DNA of 12,871 bases from Bacteroidales bacterium GP2 (GTDB lineage: Bacteria > Bacteroidota > Bacteroidia > Bacteroidales > Muribaculaceae), in the NCBI GenBank assembly GCA_001701115.1, contig DAAJ01000127.1:1-12871 (forward strand), given 5' to 3'. The notes under the pieces were generated by a model. That model did not search any database. It was not told the DNA's origin and worked only from the letters and a program-made list of their open reading frames with translations. The position numbers were made by a program, and so were the translations under genes. Shown in pieces: positions 6,618 through 12,871 of this stretch. The first letter of the stretch is position 1; every line of letters begins with the position of its first letter.

Positions 6618-7466
6618 TTATTTATTGTTCCTGTGAAAATGTTCGAGACCGTCTGCGGGAGATTTATATATTTTGCCAACAGCAACCCCATGCATGGCGC
6701 AAGCTTTGCGGAGTTGAGGCTCGAATCCCGCCGCAATAGACCCGACAAATCCTGCCGGCAGATTTTTTGCGTCAGGAAGCGTAGAAAGGTTATGGCGCAG
6801 GAACGCGGTGAAGCGGCTGATGACAAGCTCTTCAACCTGGCGGTCACAGATGTTTTCTTTAGCCCACAAGGCAAGTGAGGCGAGGAACCTGTTTGGCTCC
6901 GGCTCGCGATAAACTTTTTCAATAATAGTGTTTTGGTCAAGGTTATGGTCGTTTAGGAACCGTTTTTTCAGCTCTTTGCTCCATAATCCTTTAAGCGCCG
7001 CATTCACCATCGTTTTGCCGATATCAGCACCGCTACCTTCATCACCGAGAATATATCCGAGTGGCGGAGTTGCGGCAACGATTCCTTTTTCCGGGTGATA
7101 CACGGCGCAGTTGGATCCAGTGCCGAGAATAGCAGCTACACCAGGCTCTGTTCCGCAAACAGCCCTTGCAGCGCCAAGTATATCTGAAGCGGCAAATGTT
7201 TCAGCGTCGGTCCACGCTTCATGGAGTGCGGTGCAGATAGCGGATGCTTCGCGTTCGCCCCTGCATCCCGCAGCATAAAAGCAAACCTCTTTGACAGGCT
7301 TGCCTTTAAGCTCTTCAGGTATGCGTTCCTTGACAGTGCGTACAATATCGCTATCGGACAGCAGCGCCGGATTCATGCCCTGCGACTGGAAACGCTCTGT
7401 TGGGTTTCCCGTGGGGAGTAAAACCCAAGTTGCTTTGGTACTTCCGCTGTCAACAATCAGTTTCAT
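6618..7466 (-). CDS. BadF/BadG-type ATPase, N-acetylglucosamine-kinase-like
   Basis: ASKHA-fold kinase of the BadF/BadG/BcrA/BcrD family; close relatives phosphorylate GlcNAc or MurNAc in cell-wall sugar recycling, which is the likely job here though substrate is not proven. Residues 1-20 hold the phosphate-1 loop (VDSGSTKATWVLL), Asp95 in ASDILGAA is the probable catalytic base, 115-119 GTGSN is the phosphate-2 loop, and PPLGYILGDEGSGADIGK (134-151) is the family signature. A glycine-rich adenosine motif (AAGCRG at 65-70 and GFVGSIAAG at 239-247) is also seen. The protein has 282 residues. The reading frame continues upstream to 7700, but the ATG at 7466 puts the first strand and DSGST where they belong, and upstream codons are the patatin gene in another frame. 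It sits 37 bases after the patatin stop and 21 before serB. Confidence 0.87.
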   Translation of the reverse strand: MKLIVDSGSTKATWVLLPTGNPTERFQSQGMNPALLSDSDIVRTVKERIPEELKGKPVKEVCFYAAGCRGEREASAICTALHEAWTDAETFAASDILGAARAVCGTEPGVAAILGTGSNCAVYHPEKGIVAATPPLGYILGDEGSGADIGKTMVNAALKGLWSKELKKRFLNDHNLDQNTIIEKVYREPEPNRFLASLALWAKENICDRQVEELVISRFTAFLRHNLSTLPDAKNLPAGFVGSIAAGFEPQLRKACAMHGVAVGKIYKSPADGLEHFHRNNK

Positions 7467-7470
7467 ACCG

Positions 7471-7478
7471 CAAATATA
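7471..7478 (-). promoter_or_regulatory. TAnnTTTG box directly before the kinase ATG
   Basis: TATATTTG on the minus strand matches the -7 element but lies only 4 bases before the ATG at 7466, and no TTTG is at -33. If it is a promoter, the transcript would be essentially leaderless; otherwise kinase and serB depend on read-through from the patatin gene. Confidence 0.3.
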
Positions 7479-7503
7479 CGAATTGCGGTTGTAACTGCAT
7501 AGG

Positions 7504-9825
7504 TTAGCGGAGGAATTTTGGCGCGAGGACAAATATGCCGAGTGAAATGCCGAAGTTCCAATTGCGTGCAGGGTAGCTGACATAATTTGCGTATGCGGAC
7601 AGGGTCGCAAATGGCAATGTGACGGCAAGTGCTGTTTCTCCGAAGAATTCGGGGTTGGCAAATATTTTTCCGTAACGTGCGGTGTTGTCAGGGTTCTCAA
7701 TTATTTTCTTGAATGGCAGGAAGGTATGGAATGTGCCTCTGAGCTGTACATTAGAGTTGATTTTCCATATAGGGATTATTCCTGCGGTGACATATGAGTT
7801 TGCCCTGAGTGCGGGGTTGAAGGAATTGTAGCTTGCCGGTGTGGGATTGAAAGCCGGTGCAAGCACAATTGACGTGTTGTAAGTGTTCAGCAATTTGCGG
7901 GTTGAGAACAGCGCGTTGAATTCTGTGCCGAATGCTATGTGGCGTCCGAGTGAAAAGAAATTTTGTGCTGATGCTTCAATCTGCCCAAATGTCATGTTCT
8001 CTTTAACCGTGGGGTTTTCCTGCACCGGTGAGGGGGTGTAGTGGAAACGCCCGTGGGCTCCGATGGCTGTGACGTTATATGCTGCTCCGCTTGTCGGATA
8101 TGAAGGATTGTCAAGGGTAGAGTAACTGTATTGCCCAATGATTTCCCCGAGGCTGCGCGTGGTTTTGTCGCGGTCTATTTTACTGAAATCAGAGTGGTTG
8201 TTGGGGAAGAAGCGGTCAATAAGGAAGCCGTATCCGGTGCCGATGTCGAATTTGCCTCTGCGCCCTGCAGCTAAAGTATAGAGCAGGCGTGAGTAATATT
8301 CGGTGTGTAGAATGGATATAGGTCCGTTGTCCTTAAAGAAAAGACGCTCGTTTTCATAGAATTTCTGCCTTGACGCGCCAATCTGCAGTTTCAGCGCGGA
8401 GGGCACTCCTGTGAGCAGGTTTATGCGGGCGTTGACAAGTGCAGCAAGGTAGCTTTGTCCAACCCACGCGTTGAAATTTGCGTCAAGCGAGTTGAAGCTC
8501 ATGGTGTTGTAACCTCCGGAGAAGAATAGCATGCTTGAGGTTGATGAGGAGATATAGCCGCCGAATCCAATGCGGAAGTTATCCTTTACTGTCGCCTTCA
8601 GGCGCAGGTCAAAGAGTTTGGTGGAGTCATTGTAGACAGCCTCCGGCACAAGGTTCTCAAGTTTTCCGGGAGTGATTGCGCGGTAGTAGGAATCTTTTAC
8701 CCTTCCAAGACCGAATGTATCCGGGCTGTTGTGGGTAAACAGGTATTTGATGTATTCGTTTTGTGATTTTGTAGCACCTGTTACTGTAACGGTGTCAAAG
8801 CGAACGTATGGTGTCTGTGATTTGAACACTTCCCTCTTGAGCCTGCGTACATCCGGATTAACCCTTGCTGTAACGCGGGTCTTAATGGAGTCCATCATCT
8901 GCATTGCCGTGTTATAGCCGATACGGCATATCGTGTCAGCTTTTTCCCAGTCGAGCAATCCGAACATCCTGACCGGCACGGTTAGGCTGATGCCCCACTC
9001 TGGCGGCAGACTGTAGTCATTGTTTTGGATAATCATGTCCTCGAGCTGTTGCATGATGTCATTGCTTTTCGGCTTTGCGTCCGGTCCGGACACATTTGAC
9101 CCAATCATGATGTCCGGTGCGAAATCGGTGTGCATCACATTGAAAGGATAGTTGTCGTAAATGCCTCCGTCATACACAAGCACGCTGTCAATTTCAATCG
9201 GGCGGAATACGAGCGGGAAACTCATTGATGCGCGGATGGCATCGCCGAGCGACCCGGATTTAAGCACGATTTTGTGCTTGGCATATATATTGGACGTGAC
9301 TGTGCGCAGTGGCACGAAAAGGTTATCGAAGTTGTCGCGGCACTGTGCGGAATACGCGGAGAAGAGCTCCATGAAAGCAAAGTTCATCGGGAGTGGGTTG
9401 ATGAGGCTTGTCGGCAGGAGGCTCGGTGAGTTTTTAGTGCCGTTGTTGCCCAGGTTGAAGTGCACGAGGGCTGGTGTCCGCTCAGATGTTGCGTAATAAT
9501 ATGTGAGCGAAGGGTCTATCTTGCCGCTGCTCCAGTAGTCAAACCCTTTTGACTTTATAAGCTCAAGCATTTCTGCCGGGGTGTAGCCACACGCATACAG
9601 CCCCCCGATGATTGCTCCCATCGAGGTGCCTGTTATGTAGTCAATAGGAATGTTGTTTTCTTCAAGTGCCTGAATAACACCAATGTGGGCTATGCCCTTG
9701 GCTCCACCTCCACTCAGCACAAGACCTACTGCCTGAGGTCTTGCGCCGGTAATGGTGTCGCGTGTTTCTGTGGCGGATGCAATCATAGAAATGCCTATGA
9801 GCGCACCGGTAAGAAATCTTCTCAT
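7504..9825 (-). CDS. Patatin-like phospholipase fused to POTRA and outer-membrane barrel (type Vd-like)
   Basis: A 773-residue outer-membrane lipase of PlpD/FplA-like plan. Residues 1-20 are a Sec signal peptide. Residues 30-325 form the patatin domain with an intact Ser-Asp dyad: oxyanion loop GGGAKG (39-44), nucleophile Ser68 in GTSMG, and Asp219 in YDGG; it should hydrolyse phospholipid acyl esters. A POTRA-like segment follows at about 340-410 (VRFDTVTVTGATKSQNEYIK), then an Omp85-family barrel from about 415 to the end, with alternating strands such as FRIGFGGYISSSTSSMLFFS and conserved TLDNPSYPTSGAAY. The final residues KFLR lack the usual terminal Phe. In type Vd proteins the patatin part is exported through the barrel; location of the lipase here is inferred. 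It is first in the minus-strand unit with the kinase and serB and is divergent from the Lrp gene by 94 bases. Confidence 0.92.
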   Translation of the reverse strand: MRRFLTGALIGISMIASATETRDTITGARPQAVGLVLSGGGAKGIAHIGVIQALEENNIPIDYITGTSMGAIIGGLYACGYTPAEMLELIKSKGFDYWSSGKIDPSLTYYYATSERTPALVHFNLGNNGTKNSPSLLPTSLINPLPMNFAFMELFSAYSAQCRDNFDNLFVPLRTVTSNIYAKHKIVLKSGSLGDAIRASMSFPLVFRPIEIDSVLVYDGGIYDNYPFNVMHTDFAPDIMIGSNVSGPDAKPKSNDIMQQLEDMIIQNNDYSLPPEWGISLTVPVRMFGLLDWEKADTICRIGYNTAMQMMDSIKTRVTARVNPDVRRLKREVFKSQTPYVRFDTVTVTGATKSQNEYIKYLFTHNSPDTFGLGRVKDSYYRAITPGKLENLVPEAVYNDSTKLFDLRLKATVKDNFRIGFGGYISSSTSSMLFFSGGYNTMSFNSLDANFNAWVGQSYLAALVNARINLLTGVPSALKLQIGASRQKFYENERLFFKDNGPISILHTEYYSRLLYTLAAGRRGKFDIGTGYGFLIDRFFPNNHSDFSKIDRDKTTRSLGEIIGQYSYSTLDNPSYPTSGAAYNVTAIGAHGRFHYTPSPVQENPTVKENMTFGQIEASAQNFFSLGRHIAFGTEFNALFSTRKLLNTYNTSIVLAPAFNPTPASYNSFNPALRANSYVTAGIIPIWKINSNVQLRGTFHTFLPFKKIIENPDNTARYGKIFANPEFFGETALAVTLPFATLSAYANYVSYPARNWNFGISLGIFVLAPKFLR

Positions 9826-9895
9826 CTCTCGAAAAATATATAGTTGACGACTTTTAAACGTTTATTTTTTGCAATATGTTCAATGGAATTTTATG

Positions 9896-9903
9896 TATTT
9901 TTG
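9896..9903 (+). promoter_or_regulatory. TAnnTTTG -7 box for the Lrp/AsnC gene
   Basis: TATTTTTG ends 16 bases before the ATG at 9920 and matches the -7 element. The nearest upstream TTTG ends at 9871, a 24-base spacer, longer than normal. The stretch TTTTTGCA occurs twice, at 9866-9873 and 9898-9905, 32 bases apart, about three helical turns, which could suit an autoregulator. Confidence 0.5.
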
Positions 9904-9919
9904 CAGAAAATTATTCGAT

Positions 9920-10393
9920 ATGCCACGTATTCAATTCGATAATCTTGATAAGAAGATTCTTAGCATGCTGAGCGATAATGCGCGTACACCTTTCCTTGAG
10001 ATAGCGCGTGAGTGCGGTGTTAGCGGCGCGGCAATCCATCAGCGTATACAGAAGCTGATGTCTTCAGATATAATCCAGGGCTTTGAAACCTTGGTCAATC
10101 CTGCATCGGCAGGATATGAAACATGCGCCTACATAGGTTTTTTCCTCAAAGACCCGAGTAATTATGATTCGGTGGTATCTGCCCTGAGAAAGATACCGGA
10201 GGTTGTTGAGTGCCATTTCACGACAGGCAAATATGACCTGTTGATAAAGCTTTATGCCCAGAACAATGACCATCTGCTGCAGATTATCCATGGTCCACTG
10301 CAGGCAGTGGGTGCCGGACGAACCGAAACATTGATATCGTTCAAAGAGGAATTCCGCCGACCTCTGCCTATTGATATTGCTGATGAGCAGTGA
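9920..10393 (+). CDS. Lrp/AsnC family transcriptional regulator
   Basis: DNA-binding regulator of the feast/famine family, which responds to amino acids or similar small ligands and forms dimers to octamers. The 157 residues are the family's usual length. Residues 6-55 form the winged AsnC helix-turn-helix (LDKKILSMLSDNARTPFLEI, then VSGAAIHQRIQKLMSSDII). Residues 67-140 form the ligand-binding RAM domain, with its characteristic TTGKYDLLIKLYAQN (101-115) and the final SFKEEFRRPLPI. The start at 9920 gives the standard N-terminus (MPRIQFDNLDKKIL) and sits behind a -7 box; the frame stays open to 9869 but that lies upstream of the box. The downstream phosphatase gene overlaps or abuts it, so both are one operon. 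The patatin gene diverges from it, making the 94-base interval a natural operator region. Confidence 0.93.
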   Translation: MPRIQFDNLDKKILSMLSDNARTPFLEIARECGVSGAAIHQRIQKLMSSDIIQGFETLVNPASAGYETCAYIGFFLKDPSNYDSVVSALRKIPEVVECHFTTGKYDLLIKLYAQNNDHLLQIIHGPLQAVGAGRTETLISFKEEFRRPLPIDIADEQ

Positions 10394-11168
10394 TATGGAG
10401 ATGCTTGAGGATATTGTGCTGGACGCAATGACTTGGACGCGTCAAGCTGGAGCGGTGCTTATGTCTTATTTCCGTAAGCCGGGGCTTGAAACAGATGCCA
10501 AACTTAACCAGGCTGACATAGTGACTGCCGCGGATAAGGCTTCGGAAGCGCTCCTGCTGGGTAATATACGCTCGAAGTACCCCACACATGAGATTCTGAG
10601 TGAGGAGAGCGGTGCCTCGGGATGTGGGGACAGCGACTGGCGTTGGGTTATAGACCCGCTTGACGGCACAACTAATTTCCGCGCAGGGTTGCCCGCGTTC
10701 TGTGTGTCTGTAGGCATTCAATACCGCGGTGAAGGAGTTGCCGGTTTTGTGTTCGCTCCATACCTTGACGAGTTTTTTCACGCAATTGCCGGTGAGGGAG
10801 CGTTTCTTAACGGTAATCCGGTACATTGCACAGATGCAGTATGCCTTGAGCGCAGCGTGGTTGCGACAGGTTTTCCGGTTGACAGGTCGACTAACAACGA
10901 TGACAATACCGCTGCCGTGCTTCGTGTGCTTCCGAAGGTGAGGGGATTGCGTCGGCTCGGTTCTGCTGCTCTTGAAATAGCATACGTTGGCGCAGGTTTT
11001 CTCGATGCCCATTGGGAGATTGCATTGCACGAGTGGGATGTTGCCGCAGCGCTTGTCATTGCCAGAGAGGGAGGCGCAATGAGCACGCGTTTCAGGGAGG
11101 ACCGCGGAGTGAGTGTGCTTACAGCCGCTCCTGGCATTTTCAATGAGCTTTTGCCGATGGTGAAATAG
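10383..11168 (+). CDS. Inositol monophosphatase family protein (SuhB-like)
   Basis: Mg2+-dependent sugar-phosphate phosphatase of the IMPase/FBPase/CysQ fold, cytoplasmic. From ATG 10383 it has 261 residues, the family norm. Metal-site motifs are complete: Glu74-Glu75 in LSEES, Asp91-Pro-Leu-Asp94-Gly-Thr-Thr in DPLDGTTNF, and Trp218-Asp219 in HEWDVAAALVIAREGGA. The stretch AGLPAFCVSVG after DGTTNF is typical of inositol-monophosphatase rather than CysQ. Real substrate could be myo-inositol-1-phosphate or another sugar phosphate. The start is ambiguous: ATG 10383 overlaps the Lrp gene by 11 bases, whereas ATG 10395 begins 1 base after its stop and also gives a normal N-terminus; either implies coupling. 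It converges on the DUF6291-like gene with only 10 bases between stops. Confidence 0.9.
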   Translation: MSSDMEMLEDIVLDAMTWTRQAGAVLMSYFRKPGLETDAKLNQADIVTAADKASEALLLGNIRSKYPTHEILSEESGASGCGDSDWRWVIDPLDGTTNFRAGLPAFCVSVGIQYRGEGVAGFVFAPYLDEFFHAIAGEGAFLNGNPVHCTDAVCLERSVVATGFPVDRSTNNDDNTAAVLRVLPKVRGLRRLGSAALEIAYVGAGFLDAHWEIALHEWDVAAALVIAREGGAMSTRFREDRGVSVLTAAPGIFNELLPMVK

Positions 11169-11178
11169 TGCGTCTTTT

Positions 11179-11646
11179 CTACGCAGCGCGTCGGAGCTTC
11201 CGGTCTATATGGCGTGAGTTTGCCAACTTGACTTTAATGCCTTTTTTGCGCATCGCTGCCGGTAATTGGCTTTGCAGGCGCATTACGTCCGATAATGGCA
11301 GTGGATTTTCTGCCACATGTTGGACTTTTTGTTCATCATTCTCCAGTTGAGGCGTTACTGGCTTTTGTTCTGTGATTTGTGGTGCAGCAATTTCTAAAGG
11401 CTGAACTTTTGCTTCAGGTTTGCCATTGGATTGTGATTTTTTTGCAAGGCGTGCCTCTCTTCTGCGCGCTTTCTCATCGATTTCGTAGCGGATGAAGTCG
11501 AAAGCCATGCGTGCAAGCGGCTGCATATCAATAATGTTGCCTGTAGCGGCATACTCTATTATTGCGTCATAAACTTCCCTGCGGATGTCGTTGGAGTAGG
11601 GTTTGAGGATTTCGTGCCATTTCATAGCAAATGTTAAATTCTTCAT
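11179..11646 (-). CDS. DUF6291-like small protein with basic C-terminus
   Basis: The 155-residue product has two parts. Residues 8-66 follow the pattern of DUF6291, a short helical domain common in phage and mobile-element genes (MKWHEILKPY, then VYDAIIEYAATGN and LARMAFDFIRYEIDEKA). After the basic RRREARLAKK there is a low-complexity linker rich in Gln, Pro and Glu (about 72-113) and a basic end, AAMRKKGIKVKL to RKLRRAA. No catalytic motif is visible; the function is unknown. The domain name comes from recall of its pattern, not from a search. Start is ATG 11646, about 27 bases after the predicted transcription start; Met8 (ATG at 11625) is an alternative that begins exactly at the domain. 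It is transcribed alone, with a strong consensus promoter, and no other phage-like gene is nearby. Confidence 0.75.
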   Translation of the reverse strand: MKNLTFAMKWHEILKPYSNDIRREVYDAIIEYAATGNIIDMQPLARMAFDFIRYEIDEKARRREARLAKKSQSNGKPEAKVQPLEIAAPQITEQKPVTPQLENDEQKVQHVAENPLPLSDVMRLQSQLPAAMRKKGIKVKLANSRHIDRKLRRAA

Positions 11647-11679
11647 AGCTGGTGTGTTTTTGAATTGTTAATGTTGGCG

Positions 11680-11711
11680 CAAAGGTAAAACGTATTTTGT
11701 AATTATGCAAA
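11680..11711 (-). promoter_or_regulatory. Consensus promoter for the DUF6291-like gene
   Basis: On the minus strand TTTG (11711-11708), a 20-base spacer, then TACCTTTG (11687-11680), a full consensus match. Predicted start of transcription is near 11673. Confidence 0.7.
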
Positions 11712-11803
11712 TGTTTTATGAAATTTTTTACCACATTGTCCCCAACGGTCATGGTTGTATGCGGTTTCTGTCTCGTATTAGCGGGTGTGTAGAGTATAAT
11801 GCT

Positions 11804-11811
11804 TATATTTG
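11804..11811 (+). promoter_or_regulatory. TAnnTTTG -7 box for the DUF4405-like gene
   Basis: TATATTTG matches the -7 element and ends 23 bases before the ATG at 11835. No TTTG lies at the expected -33 distance. It also argues against the upstream in-frame ATG at 11799, which precedes it. Confidence 0.5.
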
Positions 11812-11834
11812 CGTGTTTTATATCATGTAAGGTT

Positions 11835-12278
11835 ATGAAATCGAATAAGTGGAAGTGTGTGGTTGATGTGGTTGCGATGGCATGTGTTATTGCCGCAATT
11901 GTGACCGGTTTTGTCCTTCATAAGGAGGTGCATCACATTCATATATATGGCAATGTCGGATTATGGGGAGCGCATGAGTCGGTTGGTCTTGTGCTTGTTG
12001 CATTGCTCGCGGTGCATGGTGCGCAGCATCCGCAATGGTTCAGGAATTATCGTAAAATACCGGTTAAACGGAAAAGAGTAACAGCTATTCTGCTCTGTGT
12101 GGGCGTGATTCTTGCAGCCTCCGGCATAGTGCTTATGTGCGGTAGCCGGAGCGAGGAGCTATCTATTCTGCATTATGTGCTTGGCATTGCCTTTACGTTG
12201 TTTGCAATAGGGCATGTTGTCAAGCGATGGCGCATTTTCAAGGGCATTGCCTCTGTGTCTTGCAAGGGCAGGAGTTGA
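11835..12278 (+). CDS. Four-helix membrane protein, DUF4405-like
   Basis: Small inner-membrane protein of 147 residues with four predicted helices at about 8-28, 44-62, 81-101 and 110-129. Histidines sit at helix ends and inside helices: His29, a HHIHI cluster (33-37), His47 in GAHESVGLVLVALLAVHG, His61, His65, His113 in LHYVLGIAF and His127 in IGHVVKRW. The pairs His47/His61 and His113/His127 are both 14 residues apart, as in b-type haem-binding helices. DUF4405 proteins share this plan and are thought to be cytochrome-b-like; haem binding here is inference. Start is the ATG at 11835 (MKSNKWK); the frame is open to 11799, before the -7 box. The last 41 bases overlap the 3' end of tag on the other strand. 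Confidence 0.78.
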   Translation: MKSNKWKCVVDVVAMACVIAAIVTGFVLHKEVHHIHIYGNVGLWGAHESVGLVLVALLAVHGAQHPQWFRNYRKIPVKRKRVTAILLCVGVILAASGIVLMCGSRSEELSILHYVLGIAFTLFAIGHVVKRWRIFKGIASVSCKGRS

Positions 12279-12816
12279 GGTGGTCATCTATGAATCCGGT
12301 TGCCTGGAGGAATGAGTAGCATATGGTTGTGCCGAAGAATTTGAATCCACGGCGCTTCATGTCGCGGCTCATGGCATCGGAAACAGGGGATGAAGCCGGC
12401 AGGGATTCTCTGTCTGGAATGTCGTTGATTATTCTTTTTCTCTCCGGCAGGAATGTGAGTATGTAGGAGTGAAATGAGCCGAATTCCTGGATTATTTCAA
12501 TGAACAAGCGGGCGTTTGTTATCGCGCTATGGATTTTACGACGGTTTTTTACTATGCCGTCGCTGTGTAAGAGCTTGCGTTCATCTTCTTCGGTCATTGC
12601 GGCGACTGCATTGAAGTCAAAACCGTGGAACGCTTTACGGTAACCTTCCCTCTTGCGGAGTATGGTAATCCATGAAAGCCCAGCCTGGGCACTCTCGAGG
12701 ATGAGAAATTCAAATAGTGTGAGGTTGTCAGTTACAGGTTTTCCCCACTCTTCATCGTGGTACTTTGTGTATAGCGGGTCATTGCCGCACCACCAGCATC
12801 GTTGGTTCTCTTGCAT
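12238..12816 (-). CDS. tag: DNA-3-methyladenine glycosylase I
   Basis: Base-excision repair enzyme that removes 3-methyladenine from alkylated DNA. From ATG 12816 it has 192 residues, near the 187 of E. coli Tag. The N-terminal signature RCWWCGNDPLYTKYHDEEWG (6-25) is unmistakable. The zinc-snap ligands are present: Cys7, His20, and His179 with Cys183 in DDHLNSC. Glu41 and the substrate-pocket Trp49 lie in ILESAQAGLSW, and GIVKNRRKIHSAITNA (87-102) is the helix-hairpin-helix part. An in-frame ATG at 12855 would add 13 basic residues that the family lacks, so 12816 is preferred, though 12855 cannot be excluded. No clear promoter is visible in the remaining bases to the window end. Its C-terminus, past the zinc ligands, is encoded opposite the DUF4405-like gene. 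Confidence 0.93.
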   Translation of the reverse strand: MQENQRCWWCGNDPLYTKYHDEEWGKPVTDNLTLFEFLILESAQAGLSWITILRKREGYRKAFHGFDFNAVAAMTEEDERKLLHSDGIVKNRRKIHSAITNARLFIEIIQEFGSFHSYILTFLPERKRIINDIPDRESLPASSPVSDAMSRDMKRRGFKFFGTTICYSFLQATGFIDDHLNSCPCKTQRQCP

Positions 12817-12856
12817 TTTGTTATGTGTTAGGCGAGTCTTTGACTTGAACTTCATA

Positions 12857-12866
12857 AGTCATGACT
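12857..12866. repeat. 10-bp palindrome upstream of tag
   Basis: AGTCATGACT is a perfect palindrome, flanked by CATA on the left and ATATG on the right, so the symmetry extends imperfectly to about 12853-12871. It sits 40 bases before the preferred tag start and could be an operator, but a 10-base palindrome can arise by chance. Confidence 0.3.
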
Positions 12867-12871
12867 ATATG

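Noticed and set aside
7467..7700. N-terminal extension of the sugar kinase up to 7700
   Set aside because: It is the patatin 3' end in another frame, and the family begins at MKLIVDSGST.
11647..11834. Small ORFs or an RNA gene in the 188-base gap
   Set aside because: Only very short frames (for example 13 codons from 11752) and two promoters are seen; no stable structure or conserved motif is recognised.

Overview
The window looks like ordinary chromosome from a Bacteroidota bacterium of the order Bacteroidales, probably a gut lineage such as Muribaculaceae or a Bacteroides relative. Three things support this. Almost every transcription unit starts behind a TAnnTTTG box, four of them (one imperfect) with a TTTG 19-21 bases upstream, which is the Bacteroidota housekeeping promoter. 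No start codon has a clear Shine-Dalgarno sequence. The gene families are also typical: a SerB with two ACT domains, xerC overlapping hpf, a patatin fused to an outer-membrane barrel, an OMP_b-brl-type barrel protein, and a lipobox TPR/HTH regulator. The genus is inference.

Layout, left to right. 1-2105 (minus): the 5' end of a small secreted proline-rich protein, cut by the window edge, preceded by a large TPR lipoprotein that crosses the membrane and ends in a LuxR-like helix-turn-helix. 2188-3376 (plus): xerC and hpf, overlapping by 11 bases. 3392-4363 (minus): a YitT-family membrane protein, convergent with hpf and divergent from the next gene. 4536-5285 (plus): an outer-membrane beta-barrel protein. 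5352-9825 (minus): three genes transcribed as patatin-barrel, then a BadF/BadG-type sugar kinase, then serB, closed by a clear intrinsic terminator. 9920-11168 (plus): an Lrp/AsnC regulator overlapping an inositol-monophosphatase-family enzyme. 11179-11646 (minus): a DUF6291-like small protein. 11835-12278 (plus): a four-helix, histidine-rich membrane protein of DUF4405 type. 12238-12816 (minus): tag, 3-methyladenine DNA glycosylase I, whose 3' end overlaps the DUF4405-like gene by 41 bases.

Most of the window is housekeeping: chromosome dimer resolution, ribosome hibernation, serine biosynthesis, amino-sugar phosphorylation, alkylation repair and envelope proteins. I see no rRNA, tRNA, CRISPR array, insertion sequence or prophage. 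No gene-free stretch reaches 300 bases; the longest are 177-392 (216 bases, one promoter and otherwise nothing recognised) and 11647-11834 (188 bases, two promoters).

The best candidate for something under-described is at the left edge: a regulator with periplasmic TPRs, a transmembrane helix and a cytoplasmic HTH, beside a separately promoted small secreted proline-rich protein. The strongest structural signals are the outward-facing yitT/OMP promoter pair with an inverted repeat between them, the hpf terminator embedded in the yitT coding end, and the tail-to-tail overlap of two unrelated genes.
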